From: Agriotes lineatus
Lineage: Eukaryota > Arthropoda > Insecta > Coleoptera > Elateridae
Direction of reading: 5' to 3'
NCBI GenBank assembly: GCA_940337035.1
Contig: OW679202.1
Span: forward strand, 46,393,763 to 46,457,762
Length of the DNA: 64,000 nucleotides
The position numbers were made by a program, and so were the translations under genes. This document shows positions 35,401-49,001 of this stretch, piece after piece. The stretch's first letter is position 1, and every line of letters begins with the position of its first letter. A model generated the notes under the pieces. The model searched no databases, was not told where the DNA came from, and was given only the letters and a program-made list of their open reading frames with translations.

Positions 35401-35625
35401 TCCTAAGTATTATAGGCCAGTGTCCTGTTTTTTACTATAAAGTGGTTCTATGAGCCCTCTTTATTCGTAAGCCGGGTTTGTGGCTATCGTTAAGTGAAGG
35501 AAGAGTTCCCCTGTTAGGGGTTAACGACTATCACAGATGTTAACATGGTCTCTACCGGGAATCGAACCCGGGCCGGTTGTCCGAGAAACGAGCTTTTGCT
35601 CGCTGGGCCACCCGCTAAACAGAAC
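35401..35625 (-). mobile_element. tRNA-derived SINE
   Basis: On the reverse strand the head contains an A box TGGCCCAGCGAG (35599-35610) and a perfect B box GGGTTCGATTCCCGG (35555-35569), at normal tRNA spacing. The intervening CGAGC-AAAA-GCTCG hairpin replaces a regular anticodon arm, so this is not a functional tRNA gene. The body extends left to about 35401, abutting the 3' end of the Jockey relic, with AATAAAT-rich sequence where a tail would be. Confidence 0.6.
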
Positions 35626-38600
35626 CGTACACTAAAAACTAATACATTTACATTAAACCACCCTACCCTTTAATTAAGTTATTAAACTAAATCTGATCCA
35701 AATCACATTATACGTGATATATTCAGTCTAAAATGTAACTAAAACAAAATTGTAATTAGTTAAAGCTGAAGAGTTGTCGTTGGACAGCTACTTCCCTTGT
35801 CACCAACTAACTCTACTGATTTACTTATTCCTCGATCAGCAGATTGTAAATGAAAATACGTCGACAAACCAGAAAAAACTTAATTCGCCGACTTTCCTTT
35901 AAAGCGAAAGCGGCTTCAGAAAAGGTATGCAGTTTCATGGAACCTTCTAGTTATAAATCTGCGTTGGTAAATTTGCAAAAATGGTCAAGGTCGAAATAAA
36001 TACTTCGCCAGGCTTTAACAAAGTAAAAATTACATTCATAGCTAACCTTAAAATTAAATAGAGATATCTCATTAATGTCATACACAAAAAAATTTGTTGT
36101 GGGTACATTAGAAATTATTATATTGGTCCCATATTTGCCTTTATTTGATACCAAATATATATAGTCCTTCTTAATACGATGGCATTTGTACAAAGTAGTA
36201 AAAATATTACCTTTATTCTTTGATCAAAAGCACCTGCAAATAGTTCTGTTATTTATTTCTAATTTTTAGCAGAAAAATCCCAATTCAATTTCTCATTTAA
36301 AATACGAGGTTTTGTGCCAACCGCAATCTTATTTAACTGTTCTAAACACCGCTGTCACTGGTGCTTCTCTTTTATCCATATTAATATATCGCGACATTTT
36401 CGGTGTTTTATGCTATACCAAGTTGATTTATATTTAATTTACCCGCTTGAATTTTACTGCCAACTTTAACATTGGAACGGAAAGTCAACCTAGCCTCCGT
36501 TTCTTTCGTAATGTTTCCGTCTCGGTCATTTTTTCTATGAAAAATTATACACGATTTATTTATGAAACCACAAAAGCTAAACTTCTCACTTTTATGTTTT
36601 AGTAATACCCTTTATGTTTTCATATTTCATATAAGCGGGCTCAACAACAATAAATACCTTAAAATGTTATACTCTTTTAACACACTACAGTACTACCTTA
36701 ATAAAGCAAGCACGCGTTTAAAGGTAAATATAACATTATCTAGCAGCTCTAATTAACTCCCTTAAAAACGCCTGCACGGAACTAAGTGGTGTTTTAATAT
36801 GTTTTGCTGAAAAACGATTACATAGATACATACAAAAACTGTTTATACCCTTGACGCCAGCTAAGTTCTTGCTTAAAATTTCTGATAACACTCCAGGGTT
36901 AAAACGAGTATAATTCATACACACATCATTTTACACGCTTTTCATTAAAATCCTCCACCGGCCTATTTTGTACAGCCATCTGGCCCTCCGGCCGAAATTT
37001 AATTTAGAAATATTAAATATCGCTGAGCGACTAAAATCCTTAAATGAGCGCAGTCACAAAACGTAATTTAAAATCAAGGGTGACAATCGCTATACTAAAT
37101 TTCCAGTAAAAGATAATTAGTAGAATACATGACCTGGCATGCATTACTGGATGATTTCAAATATGCGCAGTGTTTTTTTTTCCAACATCGCTCTTTCTTT
37201 GATCTAGATATCCAGCCGTTTTTGAGGTTTGTCTTCATAGTCTACAAAGCCTTTTCAATTTGCTCCTAATTTCTGCGCCATTGACCAGTTTATTTCTCTA
37301 TTTAGAGAACATTACATTGCAGTTTCCTCTCAAATGTACCATATCTTCTTTCCCCGTCTTGGTCATTTCACATAGAATTTCTAAGTGTTGTGTAGAAGGT
37401 GAGGTCGTAACTATGATGCCTCAGTACAACGCAGTGTAATGACAAGATTCAAGTTCCAACAACAAATGATGTATTGTGCCGAGTTAAATTGATCACCACA
37501 TCGTGACTCTAGAAGATAAAGCGATAAAGCTGTGTTAGAGACCTGTTACGTTCTAGCAGTAACTAGAGAACTGGCCAGCTAGCATCCGCCAAGGAAATCT
37601 ATCAGTACCCCCAGAGCAAAGTGTGTATGATTTGACTAACAAATACAACAATGTATGTTGTGGTCTACTTTGAACCAATGCATTAATTCCTAAATAAGTA
37701 TACTATATTCATTATATCAAAGACGAATTCGGAAATTCCAAAATAATTTAGGTTCAAATTATTGTAATATAAATGTTAAAAAGAAAAGTATTAAGTAAAA
37801 AACATACAGTGCTCAGAATCCACTCGGTGAAGAAGCAAACCCCCTTATTGGAAAATTGTGCAGAAAATATCCAGAATGGGAATCCGCAATGTAGCTCTAT
37901 CCTGAAATTGGACAATTCTAAAACTACCAAGAACTGCATAGGCAGCCTCATATACCCAACCAAGTGAAAAATACTGTAAAAGCGAAAATATTATTCTACT
38001 TACAGCGTTTTTACGTTGTCTTTGTACTCATATTGTTATGTTTTTCTTGGTATTATCTTCCTTATGGTATTTGGTTTGCTTGTTTTCTGTTTTACTTTGT
38101 TGCTAGCATCTCGCTATTTCTTTGCTTCTAGTAATAATCTTCAGTGTCCCTTCCTTTCCATCGACCTAATACTTCATGGTGCTCTGAAAACAGTTTGCAA
38201 TTTTAATTTCGTATTTCTTTTTTTTTTTTGTAAAGGATTGGGCAAAGGGACGTGTCTTCTTAAAAATTCTTTTTAAAGACTATCTAGGTTTTGTTTTTAA
38301 TTTCTTGTAATTTGCTTGTTGTTTTTTGTCTTTGTATTCTTCACAACGTTTAATAGGTTCACTACATACATATTTCCTCCCAGTGATGGCTCGCTATAAA
38401 GAGCCAAGAAGCAATGACTCTACCACAATAAACCTGTTATTAAAGATTTTTTATATTCTCAAAGAAATGCTTTGTTGTACTAGTTTTTATCATTGTTCTC
38501 ATAAAACTTAAACAACGCACGAGTATTTTTTATTTCATCAATATGAACGCTGCTTACCTTCACGGACGCATTGGTGACAGATCGAAGCGGCTCCTTCGCT

Positions 38601-41589
38601 TTTCGTCAGTTTGTAGATTGCAGCGGGGGTCAGCGGCAAGAAGTAGGTTAAAATCAGTGGATATTTTAAGATCCAATAGGAGCCACTATAGATAAGGACA
38701 CTTGGATACCTTACCCGCGGTTAATAGCGCGTGTCGAATGTTACCGATATCAATACTTATAACTTTTGGTACATACAGAGTTCATCGAGTGCAGTCTTGG
38801 AATTTAACTTGTACGCAAGGTCGCAACCGTGTTAGTTAAATCACATTTACTTGTAAGGGTCTGGAAATTGAACTGAATCAACGATATATTTGTACGTTAT
38901 TATTTAATTCAACACGCAGTCACTGTAAATTATTATATTTTGGCCGAATCAGTTGTGCTAACACAAAGGCGATTTCGTATTTTTTTCTTTGGCGCTTTGA
39001 AAGTCTAAAGTTTACCTGGGCCGTCCCCAAACAATTCAGTGCTAAAAAACGTAATTCGGGAAGAAATTATCTTGTTAAATGCTACCGACGATTTACTTCA
39101 GCGCGTTATATTAAATTTCCAAAGCAGATTGCATAGAAGCAGTGCAGCTAAATGTGATGTTGGGAGGCTAATAGTGTTGTTGTACACTTTACTTAATATA
39201 ATCTCAATTTTCCTCAAAATTGGTTAACATACTTTATTCTTACCCTTTACAGCAAGCTGTGGGAAGCCTTTCAATCCAATTGCCGGACCCGTATTCATTA
39301 ATAGTTCCTATTGTAAGCTCCTTTCGTCCTATTCGGTAGAAGAAAAACTGGAAATAAAACAGTATAATTTTTGGCTAAACTATGTATTTAAATTAAATAT
39401 GAAAGAGAGATATTCGATTCAGTTCGTCATCTTTAATTAGTCTGTAAAATTTGGTAATTTTGTTCACTGATGCTAACTTTTGAGAGTCCATATGGAAAAT
39501 ATTTAAATTTCGGGTTGTGGGAATCTGTTGTTGTCTGTAAGGGAGTGGAAAATGATTTTACGTTCTGTTGTCTCTACGATCAAAATTCTCCAAGAGCCGC
39601 CACTGTCTCCTCCTAATCTTTTTCTATGTCAGTTCTCACCAGCAAATGTAATCATTTAATTTTTGCGTATCATTAATTTAAACTGTATGGCCGAGCAAGT
39701 AGTGCTTTGTATCTATTACGAAAATGCCAAAAAAACTAAACCAAATTTGGAATGTTTAAAAAGTAGAAATGTATTTCTGTACCTGTAAAGATTTCACTAA
39801 CACATCATTAATAAGTTATGGGTTATTACTAATTATGCGGTACAATTTTCGTCCATTAAAATGCCACAATACTAAACTATAGGATAACAATATGGCCATA
39901 GCATAACAGCATAATAAAGTTTAAATTAATGTTCAATCAAATCCCAAAGGTGCCTACCTATAGCTCTGTTTTATGGGAACGCCATAAATCGTAGTAGTTA
40001 ATATGCGATTGTTAAAGTGTATTTATTGAACGAGGAGGGAAGCAATTTGTACGGTAGTTAGTTTCAACGTGTTTCAATTTAACATTTATGTTCGACTTTT
40101 GATATTACAATGTCTTCTAAAGCTGTCTTAATATGCTTGAATATTAATATTATTTTTGCTTTCTAACATAGTACAAATAGGCGCTATTTCTACGAGGAAA
40201 GTAGTACAGCCTAGATATCAGTAAAATTCTTAAAATCTCTAATGCTGCCAAAAAAAAAGGCGACATTCAAAACGGAAACCATAAAATAAATAAATAGTTT
40301 AGCTATACTACAGACCAATAAAATCATATTCCCTAAGGTATTAATAACAAGGAGTTCGAGTGTTGTAGCTTCACAATGTAGTAGGAACATTTTGTCATCG
40401 CGATTATCTATTCAAGATATTGAAATATCAAGGGTTTACCCTTTTGCGATTGAACGTCAAATTGCTCAGAGATAGAACTGGATTATACTTACATTATTGC
40501 GAATAGGTATTTATTTTAAAGTTTTATGACAATATTAATCCTGCACAATTAGAACTATATTTCCAATTATCGGCGACAATGTTTTTGAATAATCCAAGCC
40601 GTCCATGCAAACGCAAATAAAAATGAAACCTTTCCAATGCCTTCATCGATGTTTACAAGTGCCTCCAGTAAAACCCGGTTTTCAGATATGGATAATCGCT
40701 ACTCACTTGGGTAGAAATTGCTTTCTTATTCTGAAATCTTAGCTACGTCGCCATGCCGATATTAATATTTTTTAAGCTTTTTTACAACTGCTTGCAGTAG
40801 CTGAGCGTCCCAGATGTTTTCGGAAATCTTATTCTAAGCTTCGCAATACAACCGTGCACATCAACCTTATTAAACGGCAAGATGTAATCAAGAGGCTTCG
40901 CGTTTAAACAGGATAATTCGAGCCGCGTCTGCTCAACTGTCATCCGTAACAGGCGGATTTGTATGTTCTTATTGAGGAGCATTAGGTATAGCAACGTACA
41001 CATTTGCTCTCAATGTCCTCGAATGATGTGCCGCGTCGTAAGCTCTTCCAAAACGGGATTAATCATTTTTAGTTGCTTAAACCAGAGAGCTTCAAACCTC
41101 AACTAAGCCTTCACACATAAGTGTAGTAATAAATATCGCTTCCTTTATCTGTTCTGACTTATATCCACTTGGTATTTTGAGTTCAATATCTAATAAATTG
41201 TTCAGCAGATACCTGCTGCTTATCATATAAATGTTTTTTATTCTTCTTAGTGTGGAGAGGCAGGGATCTCTTGGCAGCAACTGATGTTTTTCCTCTCTTC
41301 CTTACCCTTGTTCCCTTTACCTCTTCTTTTTTGTTCTGTTTCCATCCCATGTAGTTTCTAGCTACACGATGATCAGTTAACCTTACTGTCATAGTTTTCT
41401 CAATTTAGTTCTAACTGCTAATAGAACTCTTCTCTTACACTTCTGGTCCTGATTCTATATCTTCTCATCTTTTACACTACCTTTATTAGATGATTCATTT
41501 TAGATGCAGTCATTTTCGACTCGTGGATATGTGTTATAGTCAATGATTATAAAGGAATTATATATTTTACACCGTTCATACTCTTGATT
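35626..41589. other. Anonymous AT-rich sequence
   Basis: Six kilobases without a recognisable gene. Open frames are all under 90 codons. Locally T-rich blocks (38000-38340) resemble the pyrimidine-rich stretch at 24290-25330. I see no inverted ends, RNA genes or tandem arrays worth a call. Confidence 0.5.
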
Positions 41590-41755
41590 TTTTGGGGAGG
41601 TTTCAGCGTTAAGACTCCACGGAGCCGGTTTAGGGAATCGCATTGTAGTCGGAACTAGATTTTGCGGGCCTTTGAAGTCATTAGGGATCGACCCTAGATT
41701 TTCTTGTCTAGAACCAGATGCTCTACGTCTCAGCCACATCCGCTGTCTAGACGAA
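41590..41755 (-). mobile_element. tRNA-derived SINE
   Basis: On the reverse strand an A-box-like TGGCTGAGACG (41726-41736) lies about 40 bases before a B-box-like AGGGTCGATCCCT (41683-41695). A body follows that includes CCGTGGAGTCTTAACGC (41613-41629); its reverse complement, close to AAGACTCCACGG, recurs near 30168. The 3' tail is not clear. Confidence 0.5.
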
Positions 41756-44357
41756 GACACAAGGCCTTTGGGTGTTCCCATATTTTACTCGTATTCTGTG
41801 AATGTAGATTTGGCTTTTCAACTATTTCGACATGTTCTTTCTTTTTACTGTCATTCAGTTTGTGACATCTATGTTGTACTCCAGTCGTACGCCGCTGCAA
41901 GTATGTGGTCTGCTTACAGTGGGTCGTTAGTGATTATAGGGTTTTTACAGTTTCTCAATATAATGATCATATAAATAACTCTATTTTACGTTACCCTCCA
42001 CGCTAAAGCCTTGTTAGTTTCCCATGCTGAACCTTGTTCGTCCTATGATGCCTACTTTTATTCATGCTTCTCAATTTGGTCTTAATTCCCTTTATCTTTC
42101 AATGCCATCTACATACATCTTCTTGGCAATAGATCCAAATTAATTTGAAGACTAGAAAAACCATGAGAATGTTTCTGTCTGTATCTATAACTTACTGTGT
42201 ATATATGATTCTGTGTTTGCTTTTCTGGTCGAAAACGACATTTAATCTTCTTCTTATGTGCGTTCGATTTAGCTTCCCATCTATCATTTTTGAACACCTA
42301 TGGTTTGGATGCCGCGAGTGATAAGTACGAGTACATTGTCCAATAGTTACGTCACAATACATTGTTTCCTACTCTTGTATATAGGCATTATAGAAATATG
42401 TCCCATTCTACTATTATTCAATTTACAAACTAATGCTAAAGTCTACACATTAATCTTTTTCTGTGACGTCAGAAATAACAAAACATAGCGTTTAAAACGT
42501 ATGTCTTATATTGCCTTGAAATTCAAAAAGATAATTTAGATCGTAGGTAGTAGATTTTAGAAAGAATTTGACATATACCTAACCTTTAATGTAAGTAGCA
42601 CATTATTCAAACCAAAACATTCTTGACGTTTCTCCTCTTCGAAGAAGTCCCTAACGCTTAAAATAAGATTTTAGGCTTGCTCGCTTGCTTGTTATTGCGC
42701 GTTATTTTACTGTCATTTTGGACAAAGATCATATTGACAGTATTATAAAACAAGCCATACTTAAAGCGGACCTGACCAAAAACTGCAGATTTGTTGTTTC
42801 GTCCAGTTTCTTATAGTGAAATAAAGAGAGAAAATTGTTACGTCACAGCAAAAGGGTAATGTGTAGACCTTAATACTTTTCTTTATTTTCTGATTTGTCC
42901 TCACCCTTCTTGACCTTGAGGAAGGTATTATAGCAATTTGAATACAGCTAGGTCAGAGGGTAGGTGAAAATTATTGGAGATACAATTCCACATATTAGCA
43001 AACCTACCACTAGTCTCCATACTATCTACTTCAAGCGGGACAAGAAGATAATTTCTTAGATGTCTTTCTTTCTTCAGAGAGTGAGGTTGCTTCTTATCTA
43101 TATGCTACCTTACACTTGCCTAGAAAGCAGCTCTACATATTTTGGTTTAAGTAATTCCTTCAGGAAATAATGTATACAGTATATTACCAAAAAGAACATG
43201 AATAATTTACCCCAATGTCTTTCGGACTGTTTAATTAGAATAACCCCAAAAATACCCGGGTAACTATGGATATATTACAGCTAGACACCCTGTATATGTT
43301 AATTTTGGAAGGAATAATATCGACAGAAAGCATTTTCAACAGTAATAATTGGAAATATCCTGCAGTTTCATCAACTTTCCGCTGCAACAGCTCATGAAAT
43401 ATAGGTCGCCGGTTACAACTTACAATTTTTTTGTATAAAATTAAGTTTTAATTTTGTGCACAATTATTTTTGTAATGGAACAAATGAATAATTACTTATT
43501 GTCAAATACTCATTTTTGCATTTTTGCTGCATCATGTCTATTCTGGCAAACTTACATTAATTTCAAATTATAATTAAATAAATGTTTTTAAATATAAAAA
43601 CCTTGTCTCAAATATTTTGTCAGTTTTTGTGGCCTTTTCCGCCGTGTATACCTATGTAAACATACAAATAAATAATTCATTAAAAAGAAGCTTTTACCTA
43701 CTCTCAAGGTTATAATATAACGACACCGTTTGGCTGTCAGAAGCTACCGTGCCCCACATTTTTGGAACTATATTGTGGTGCCACATCATTCGTGCTGGAT
43801 GCTTCTCTCCAACGGCTATCTTCTTTGCAAGTAATTTTTTCTCGTCTAACGGATTTTGTACGACGTCTTGTGCCCCTAAGTTTTTACAAAATTTTCCCTT
43901 CTTTATTGCCAGCTAGATAAACGGCAATTAGGTCTCTTTTGTTTTATTTAACTATGTTGGCAACTAGGGAAAACCCTGATTGCAATGAACCCATAGAGAT
44001 TATCCCTGTATTCGTGCTAAGCTGTAAATTTTGTTACCTCCAAAACATCAATTTGCTTATATACAAATGAACCTGTAAGAAAAATTAACTAATACTAGAC
44101 TTACATACAAAAAAACCAATCAAACAGCTGTTTCCATCACGCCTTTATGATATCAATAGTATTAAAACATGCAGTACACAGCTGTTGCTATCGCGCATTT
44201 GCTAACAATAATTAAACTACACGCAGAAATCTGTTTATGCGACGCATTTATGCTAAGAGTTTACTAGGGCCGTTTTGTTTATCCGACACCGCTTGTGATA
44301 AACAGGCCTAAATCGCCCACCTTAAGTGCGGATTATAGAATTCCAGTTGTGTAATGA
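41756..44357. other. Anonymous AT-rich sequence
   Basis: A lone CACCCTGTA (43286-43294) is present without a partner end. No other feature can be supported. Confidence 0.5.
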
Positions 44358-44420
44358 CCGGGATCTGTCCCTCGCAGCTATTTCCGGCAATCCTTTTACT
44401 ATTGCGCCACGTGAGGATGC
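44358..44420 (-). mobile_element. tRNA-like SINE head fragment
   Basis: On the reverse strand an A-box-like TGGCGCAATAG (44399-44409) is followed 38 bases later by a B-box-like GGGACAGATCCCGG (44358-44371). Spacing fits a tRNA-derived promoter. The B box departs from consensus at two positions and no tail was found. Confidence 0.35.
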
Positions 44421-44844
44421 AGTCGCTTCCTTTGTCGGCTTATTGAACCTATGAGTCAACAAACAACAACGTCGGTAGAACGTTGAAACTCCATAAAGTT
44501 AACAGATCAATACTACGATACTTCTTGGTTCTAGGAGCTCCCTATGTAAATGCAGAAACGCAATGAGTGACCGTAGTGAAATTTTACCTACTTCGGTAAA
44601 GCTAATTATTTTCCACTATATGTAATTCTTCTTTTGTTATTTCACTCGCAATTTTTTTTTATATACCGCAGGCGTAACGCATGTTTTTAGCTGCTATCGT
44701 GATTGTAGCTCTCGGCTTTGGCTCTAGCTGCAGATATCATGAACCAGGCATCAGTTTACGCACTTGATAAATAGATAACTATTTTATTGAAAACGCAAAA
44801 CAATAATTCTACAGTTAAAATAGATTACTGAATTAGCTTCTCGA

Positions 44845-45025
44845 AATAAATAATATTCACAATATTGTGTGGCTTTTGATAGGAAGCCTAATGTCAGAGT
44901 TCTCATGTTGCGATAGTACTTCTGACGCAACCTAACGACTATAACCGAAATAACAACCGATACTGATGGCTTAACGTGCCCTCCAAAACACGCTGGCTAC
45001 GACTGTACAACCACACCTGGCTCGC
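44845..45025 (-). mobile_element. SINE-like repeat, copy 2 (reverse strand)
   Basis: It aligns with 7345-7510 through GTGTGGCTT, a GATGGCTTAACGTGCCCTCC block and GCTGGCTACGACTGTACAAC. As in the other copy, the GTGTGGC end borders an ATT-rich tract (44850-44875) that would be the 3' tail on the reverse strand. Confidence 0.55.
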
Positions 45026-45139
45026 ATGAGTGTGTTAGGTATAACATTTGCACATAAATCCGAGTTATACCTACGTATGCACTTTATTATTTGTTCGAAG
45101 AGTTTAAGAATTAGTTTTAGCAAAGTGAATGAAAATTTT

Positions 45140-45560
45140 CGCGCCCACCAATGAGGCTTTGTGGGTTGTCGTGCTAAAATACTTGCGTTGGCCGCTTAAC
45201 AAGTACCGAAAACGGGAAACTTGCTGGGGCTAGCCGTGTGAAGTGGCTTCGTTGGGAGGACAGAAGTGAACGCGGGCCGAGCAAACCTTAGATGGTGTCC
45301 CAATTGACGGCGAAGTTTCCACGATATCTTAACGGAACTACGAGCGAAGGAAAGCGTTGAAATATCAGCCTATAAGCTGCGCAGAACCAATCACCAGCCT
45401 GAAAACAGTGTAGTTCGGTGATTTGAATCGAGAAAGTCAAAATGGCAACGGCATCGTCATGGAGTGACGCAATACCGAAAGCATCCTTTGGAGAGTCGCG
45501 AAAGACAAGTACAGGTATTGCGAAAGTAGCATTCGTTAGTCATCAGTTAGCACTACAAGT
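45140..45560. other. GC-raised block, unassigned
   Basis: About 420 bases of distinctly higher GC than the surroundings (for example GCGGGCCGAGC, GCGAAGTTTCC and GTCGCGAAAGAC) without a long open frame. Candidates are a 5' exon or promoter region or an old repeat; nothing in the sequence decides. Confidence 0.3.
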
Positions 45561-48324
45561 GAGCCACTTAATAGTTTATTTGGACATGCAAAAATAGTTA
45601 AGAAACAGACTGATTCATTCGCGCTTTTTTGTGTTTCTGCGCACTGCGCTTAAGTACATGCGCAGTAGGCTATCACCATAAGGGCTGGCTGGAACAACTG
45701 TCAGAGTGATTTAATAATATTATTTGGTAGTTATTTTACTAGTAGAATAATTAAGTCATCGAAATAGATGTCGGCTGTGTGACTTAACTAGTGTTAATAC
45801 AAATGCCTTTCGCGAGTAGATTTAATTATCGTTGAAATGGAAGCGCAGTAGAAACACATATGCGCTCTGTACTTTAGTATTTAGGTTTATTATGAATTAG
45901 CCGTGGAGTTTATAAGGAAATATAACTGTTTGTTATTGATTTGCGTGTGAACAAATTGGTTTGCCATTTCAGGATTTTTAAAGCTTTTAGCACGACCACA
46001 CGTCAACTCTGATTCATTTCAACAAAGGCCTTCCTTAATCCCAATTGAAGTAAATAAGAGAGATCTCATTGCTACTGAGTTAGCTGGCAATATGAAAAGG
46101 TAAAACTAATTTATAAAAATGTAGTAGCATAGGAAACACATTGTAATATGGCATTCAACCAGCTGTTGTCCAATAAAACTATGTGTACGTTAGAAAATGC
46201 TAAAAACAAATGTAGTTGCTGGGCTACAAACATTTTAATAAAAAACAGCTAGAGATAACTGAAATAATGATTGGTATGGCAACTATTGTAAATAAATTAT
46301 TTTTATTATGTTCGTTAAATAGTTTCTTTATAATATTGTTAATTTGAAGTAAGCAATAATCGCTCGAAATATTTTGATAATTCATCTGCAACAATAGGTC
46401 CTAAAACGTAGAAATGTAAGAGCCTTGGCTAGAACATAAATTGTATACAATGAAAGATACCGTGTGAAGGTGGTCGGTTATTGTGTGAAAAATTTCAAAA
46501 TCAATTTTTAAAGCTTTTTCAATGAATTGCGAGCAAAGAAAACGAATCTATTAAAATATGTACAGAAAATTTCGATTAAATAGCACTGAATAAAAATTTT
46601 ACGGCACTGTCTTTTTGTTTACATTGGGAGTTATAAATGTTTAATGATTATAAATAATTCCATCTGCCAATATGTAAATATAATTTTCTAATTTCTAAAA
46701 TGATTAAATTAAATTACTTTGTTTTCAGTATATCAGAAGTGTCATTAGAATATACTTCTAAATAAAAGCCAGCACGATAGAATTATCTGTCTATATAAAG
46801 GTCAGAACATATACATTCTATAATTAACAATACTAAACTCACAAAGGTTCTTGATTTGTTCTGGGCTCCAATGTAATGAATCAAATCAATGGTTTATTAA
46901 ATTGCTTTTGGCTACTCTGCTGCAGATTACCAAAAATTGACTTAAAGCGATACCCAATAACAAGTGATTGATTTTCTGTAAACACGCAAGCCGCTTTTAG
47001 ATTTAATTCTTGTCAATTTTAAATGCCTTACTAAAGAAAATGTTGTTAACTTTCGGTAAGTACACGTAGTAACTAAAATATAAAGAATATCCATTCAAAA
47101 TACTTACAAGGAAAAATACATCACTCTAATATGGAGATGGTTCCTGCACTGTTACTTAATTTTATTATATTTAATATGCTTCAATAAAAAAACTTAATAT
47201 TACCAGTGTTCATAATTAGTGATAACAAAGCAGGTAATATCTAACTGCATACTTCAATATTACTTGAAGAAAGGCGAAAATGTAAAAAGAAGAAACGAGC
47301 TCCAAGAGCTGTGTTGGGTTCGGCCACAAATAAACCAATATCTGACTATATGAAGCAAAATTTGCACGTAGTTCTTACTTAGCGGGCACAGTAAGTCGTA
47401 ATTCTATTTTTTCTGGCTGAAGACAGTCTGAGCTACATAGCGCAGCCGAATTTTATTGTCAAATAAGTAAACTTTTTGCGAGAATAGTGTATAAATTTAA
47501 AAAAAAGAGATCCAAGTCAACAGCTAACCAGCTGAGTGACCAGGTGGCAACCTGCTTTGAGGAAGGCATAGAAAAACTCATGCCACGGTGCTTTAATCAA
47601 AATCGCGATTTTTTTTAGAAATGTAGCTGAGAGGTGTGCTTCCATTTTCTATACAATATAAGTTTTCATATGCATTCTTGTTTTTTTATTACTACTGAAT
47701 CGGAGATTAAAAAATAACCCTCGTAAGCCAGTTTTTTTCCCATTTAGTTTAGTGTTGCCGATTAGGCGTATCGCGTTATAGGCCCGTTAGGAAACGCTAT
47801 AAAGGATAAGCCGTTTTGAAGCAATCATTTAGCGTTGACATGCAGATATTTTTCCAACTGCACCACCGCACCTGTTTATGATGGCTGGAAAATTCTGAGG
47901 TACTGCAAGCTTTGCCATGTGAGGCGACGGTGTTGCTGCCCTAAGAAAACCAAATGGACGTAGTTGCTTTAAGGTATTAGCTCCAATTACAAATAATTAT
48001 GTTTAATTAAGAGTTGTGGGTAAGATAGCGCCAAGGAAATTTCCTTCTCAAGTTAGAGATTAGGTTTTTTCCAGCACTTGGCCGTCTGCACGTCGAACAG
48101 GATGGGTTTTCGTTGACACCTACGCAGTTATAATAACTGTATTACGATTATAAACTTTGATACTGTTAAATGCGCAATTCGTTTTTCAGCCAAAATTTCA
48201 ATAACATCTTTTCACTATTTCATTTTGATCATTTTATTGCTTTGGTGCTTAACTTAGCATATGCTTATTGTATTAAGACGTGTTGCATTATAAAAACATT
48301 CAATATTTTAACTCCAGGTTTTTT
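45561..48324. other. Anonymous AT-rich sequence
   Basis: Strongly AT-rich. I see no open frame above 70 codons, no terminal repeats and no RNA gene. Confidence 0.5.
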
Positions 48325-48831
48325 ACTTCCCTCGTCTGAAAGGAAGTATTGTATATATATATATATATATATATAAATATACCTTGAATGAAACCGGTAC
48401 AATTTCAGACAAATATATACAGGGTGAGCACCTTAAAAAATAAAATTTAGTTTATTTTTACCTTAATTTTGAAATAGAAGGAAGTAATAATTTTAACATG
48501 AGTTAGGCCGAAAATAGGACTCAACAGATACAGGATAACGTCACAAAAAGGATTCGAAATGTTTCAACAATAACACCATTCTGTTCCAGAGAGGCGCGCC
48601 GCACTCATTCCAATGTCTCGATAGCGCAGGGAAAAAATCGATGTGGTTACGATCTGCTTCGCAAATGCGGCGAAGTTCAAATCCCCCCAGCGGGCTACAT
48701 TTTTTTATTTGAAAACGAATTTAATGTATTAGAAACGTGAAGATATTTTTACTCCTAACTTAATTTGATTTTTTAAATTATTTAGTGTCACAATGTCGAA
48801 GAGGGAAGTTCTGGGTAAAGCCCTTTACAGA
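48325..48831 (+). mobile_element. Helentron-like element, copy A3
   Basis: Best-preserved ends of the family: ACTTCCCTCGTC at 48325-48336, GAAGAGGGAAGT near 48798-48809, and a perfect hairpin GTAAAG-CC-CTTTAC (48815-48828) followed by a T-run. Here the GTCY microsatellite and its flank are missing and a TA repeat (48352-48374) stands in their place. The tRNA-like module is clearest in this copy: A box TAGCGCAGGG (48622-48631), B box AGTTCAAATCC (48674-48684), about 50 bases apart. The block ATTAGAAACGTGAAGATATT near 48730 is shared with copy A1. Confidence 0.7.
48622..48690 (+). promoter_or_regulatory. tRNA-like A and B boxes inside Helentron-like copy A3
   Basis: TAGCGCAGGG matches the A-box consensus and AGTTCAAATCC the B-box consensus, at the distance seen in tRNA genes. 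A T-run follows after CCCAGCGGGCTACA, where pol III would stop. Equivalent but sequence-diverged modules occur in A1 (968-981), A4 (about 49400-49480) and twice in A6 (reverse strand, about 56437-56460 and 56703-56725). Whether it drives transcription is unknown. Confidence 0.45.
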
Positions 48832-49001
48832 TTTTTTAGATTTACGAACTTGGTTTAACATTTATGAGTCCAAGATGCTTTTTTTATATTGTTATTTTAT
48901 TTAACTGTAGTCAAACATACCACCATTAAAGTCTCATTCCTATTTCTTATACTGGCATATTTCATGTTTCATTTCATCCAACCGATGCCTGCTCATTGTA
49001 T

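Noticed and set aside
35545..35620. Functional tRNA gene on the reverse strand
   Set aside because: The B box is perfect, but the anticodon arm is replaced by a CGAGC-AAAA-GCTCG hairpin, so no normal cloverleaf forms.
39276..39300. Third copy of the foldback end (TTGCCGGACCCGTATTC resembles the end of copy 1)
   Set aside because: Only about 17 bases match and the adjoining arm sequence is absent.
48325..48831. Helentron-like copies as plain tRNA-derived SINEs
   Set aside because: The tRNA-like module is internal rather than at the 5' end, and the copies share inverted subterminal repeats and a 3' hairpin, which SINEs do not have.
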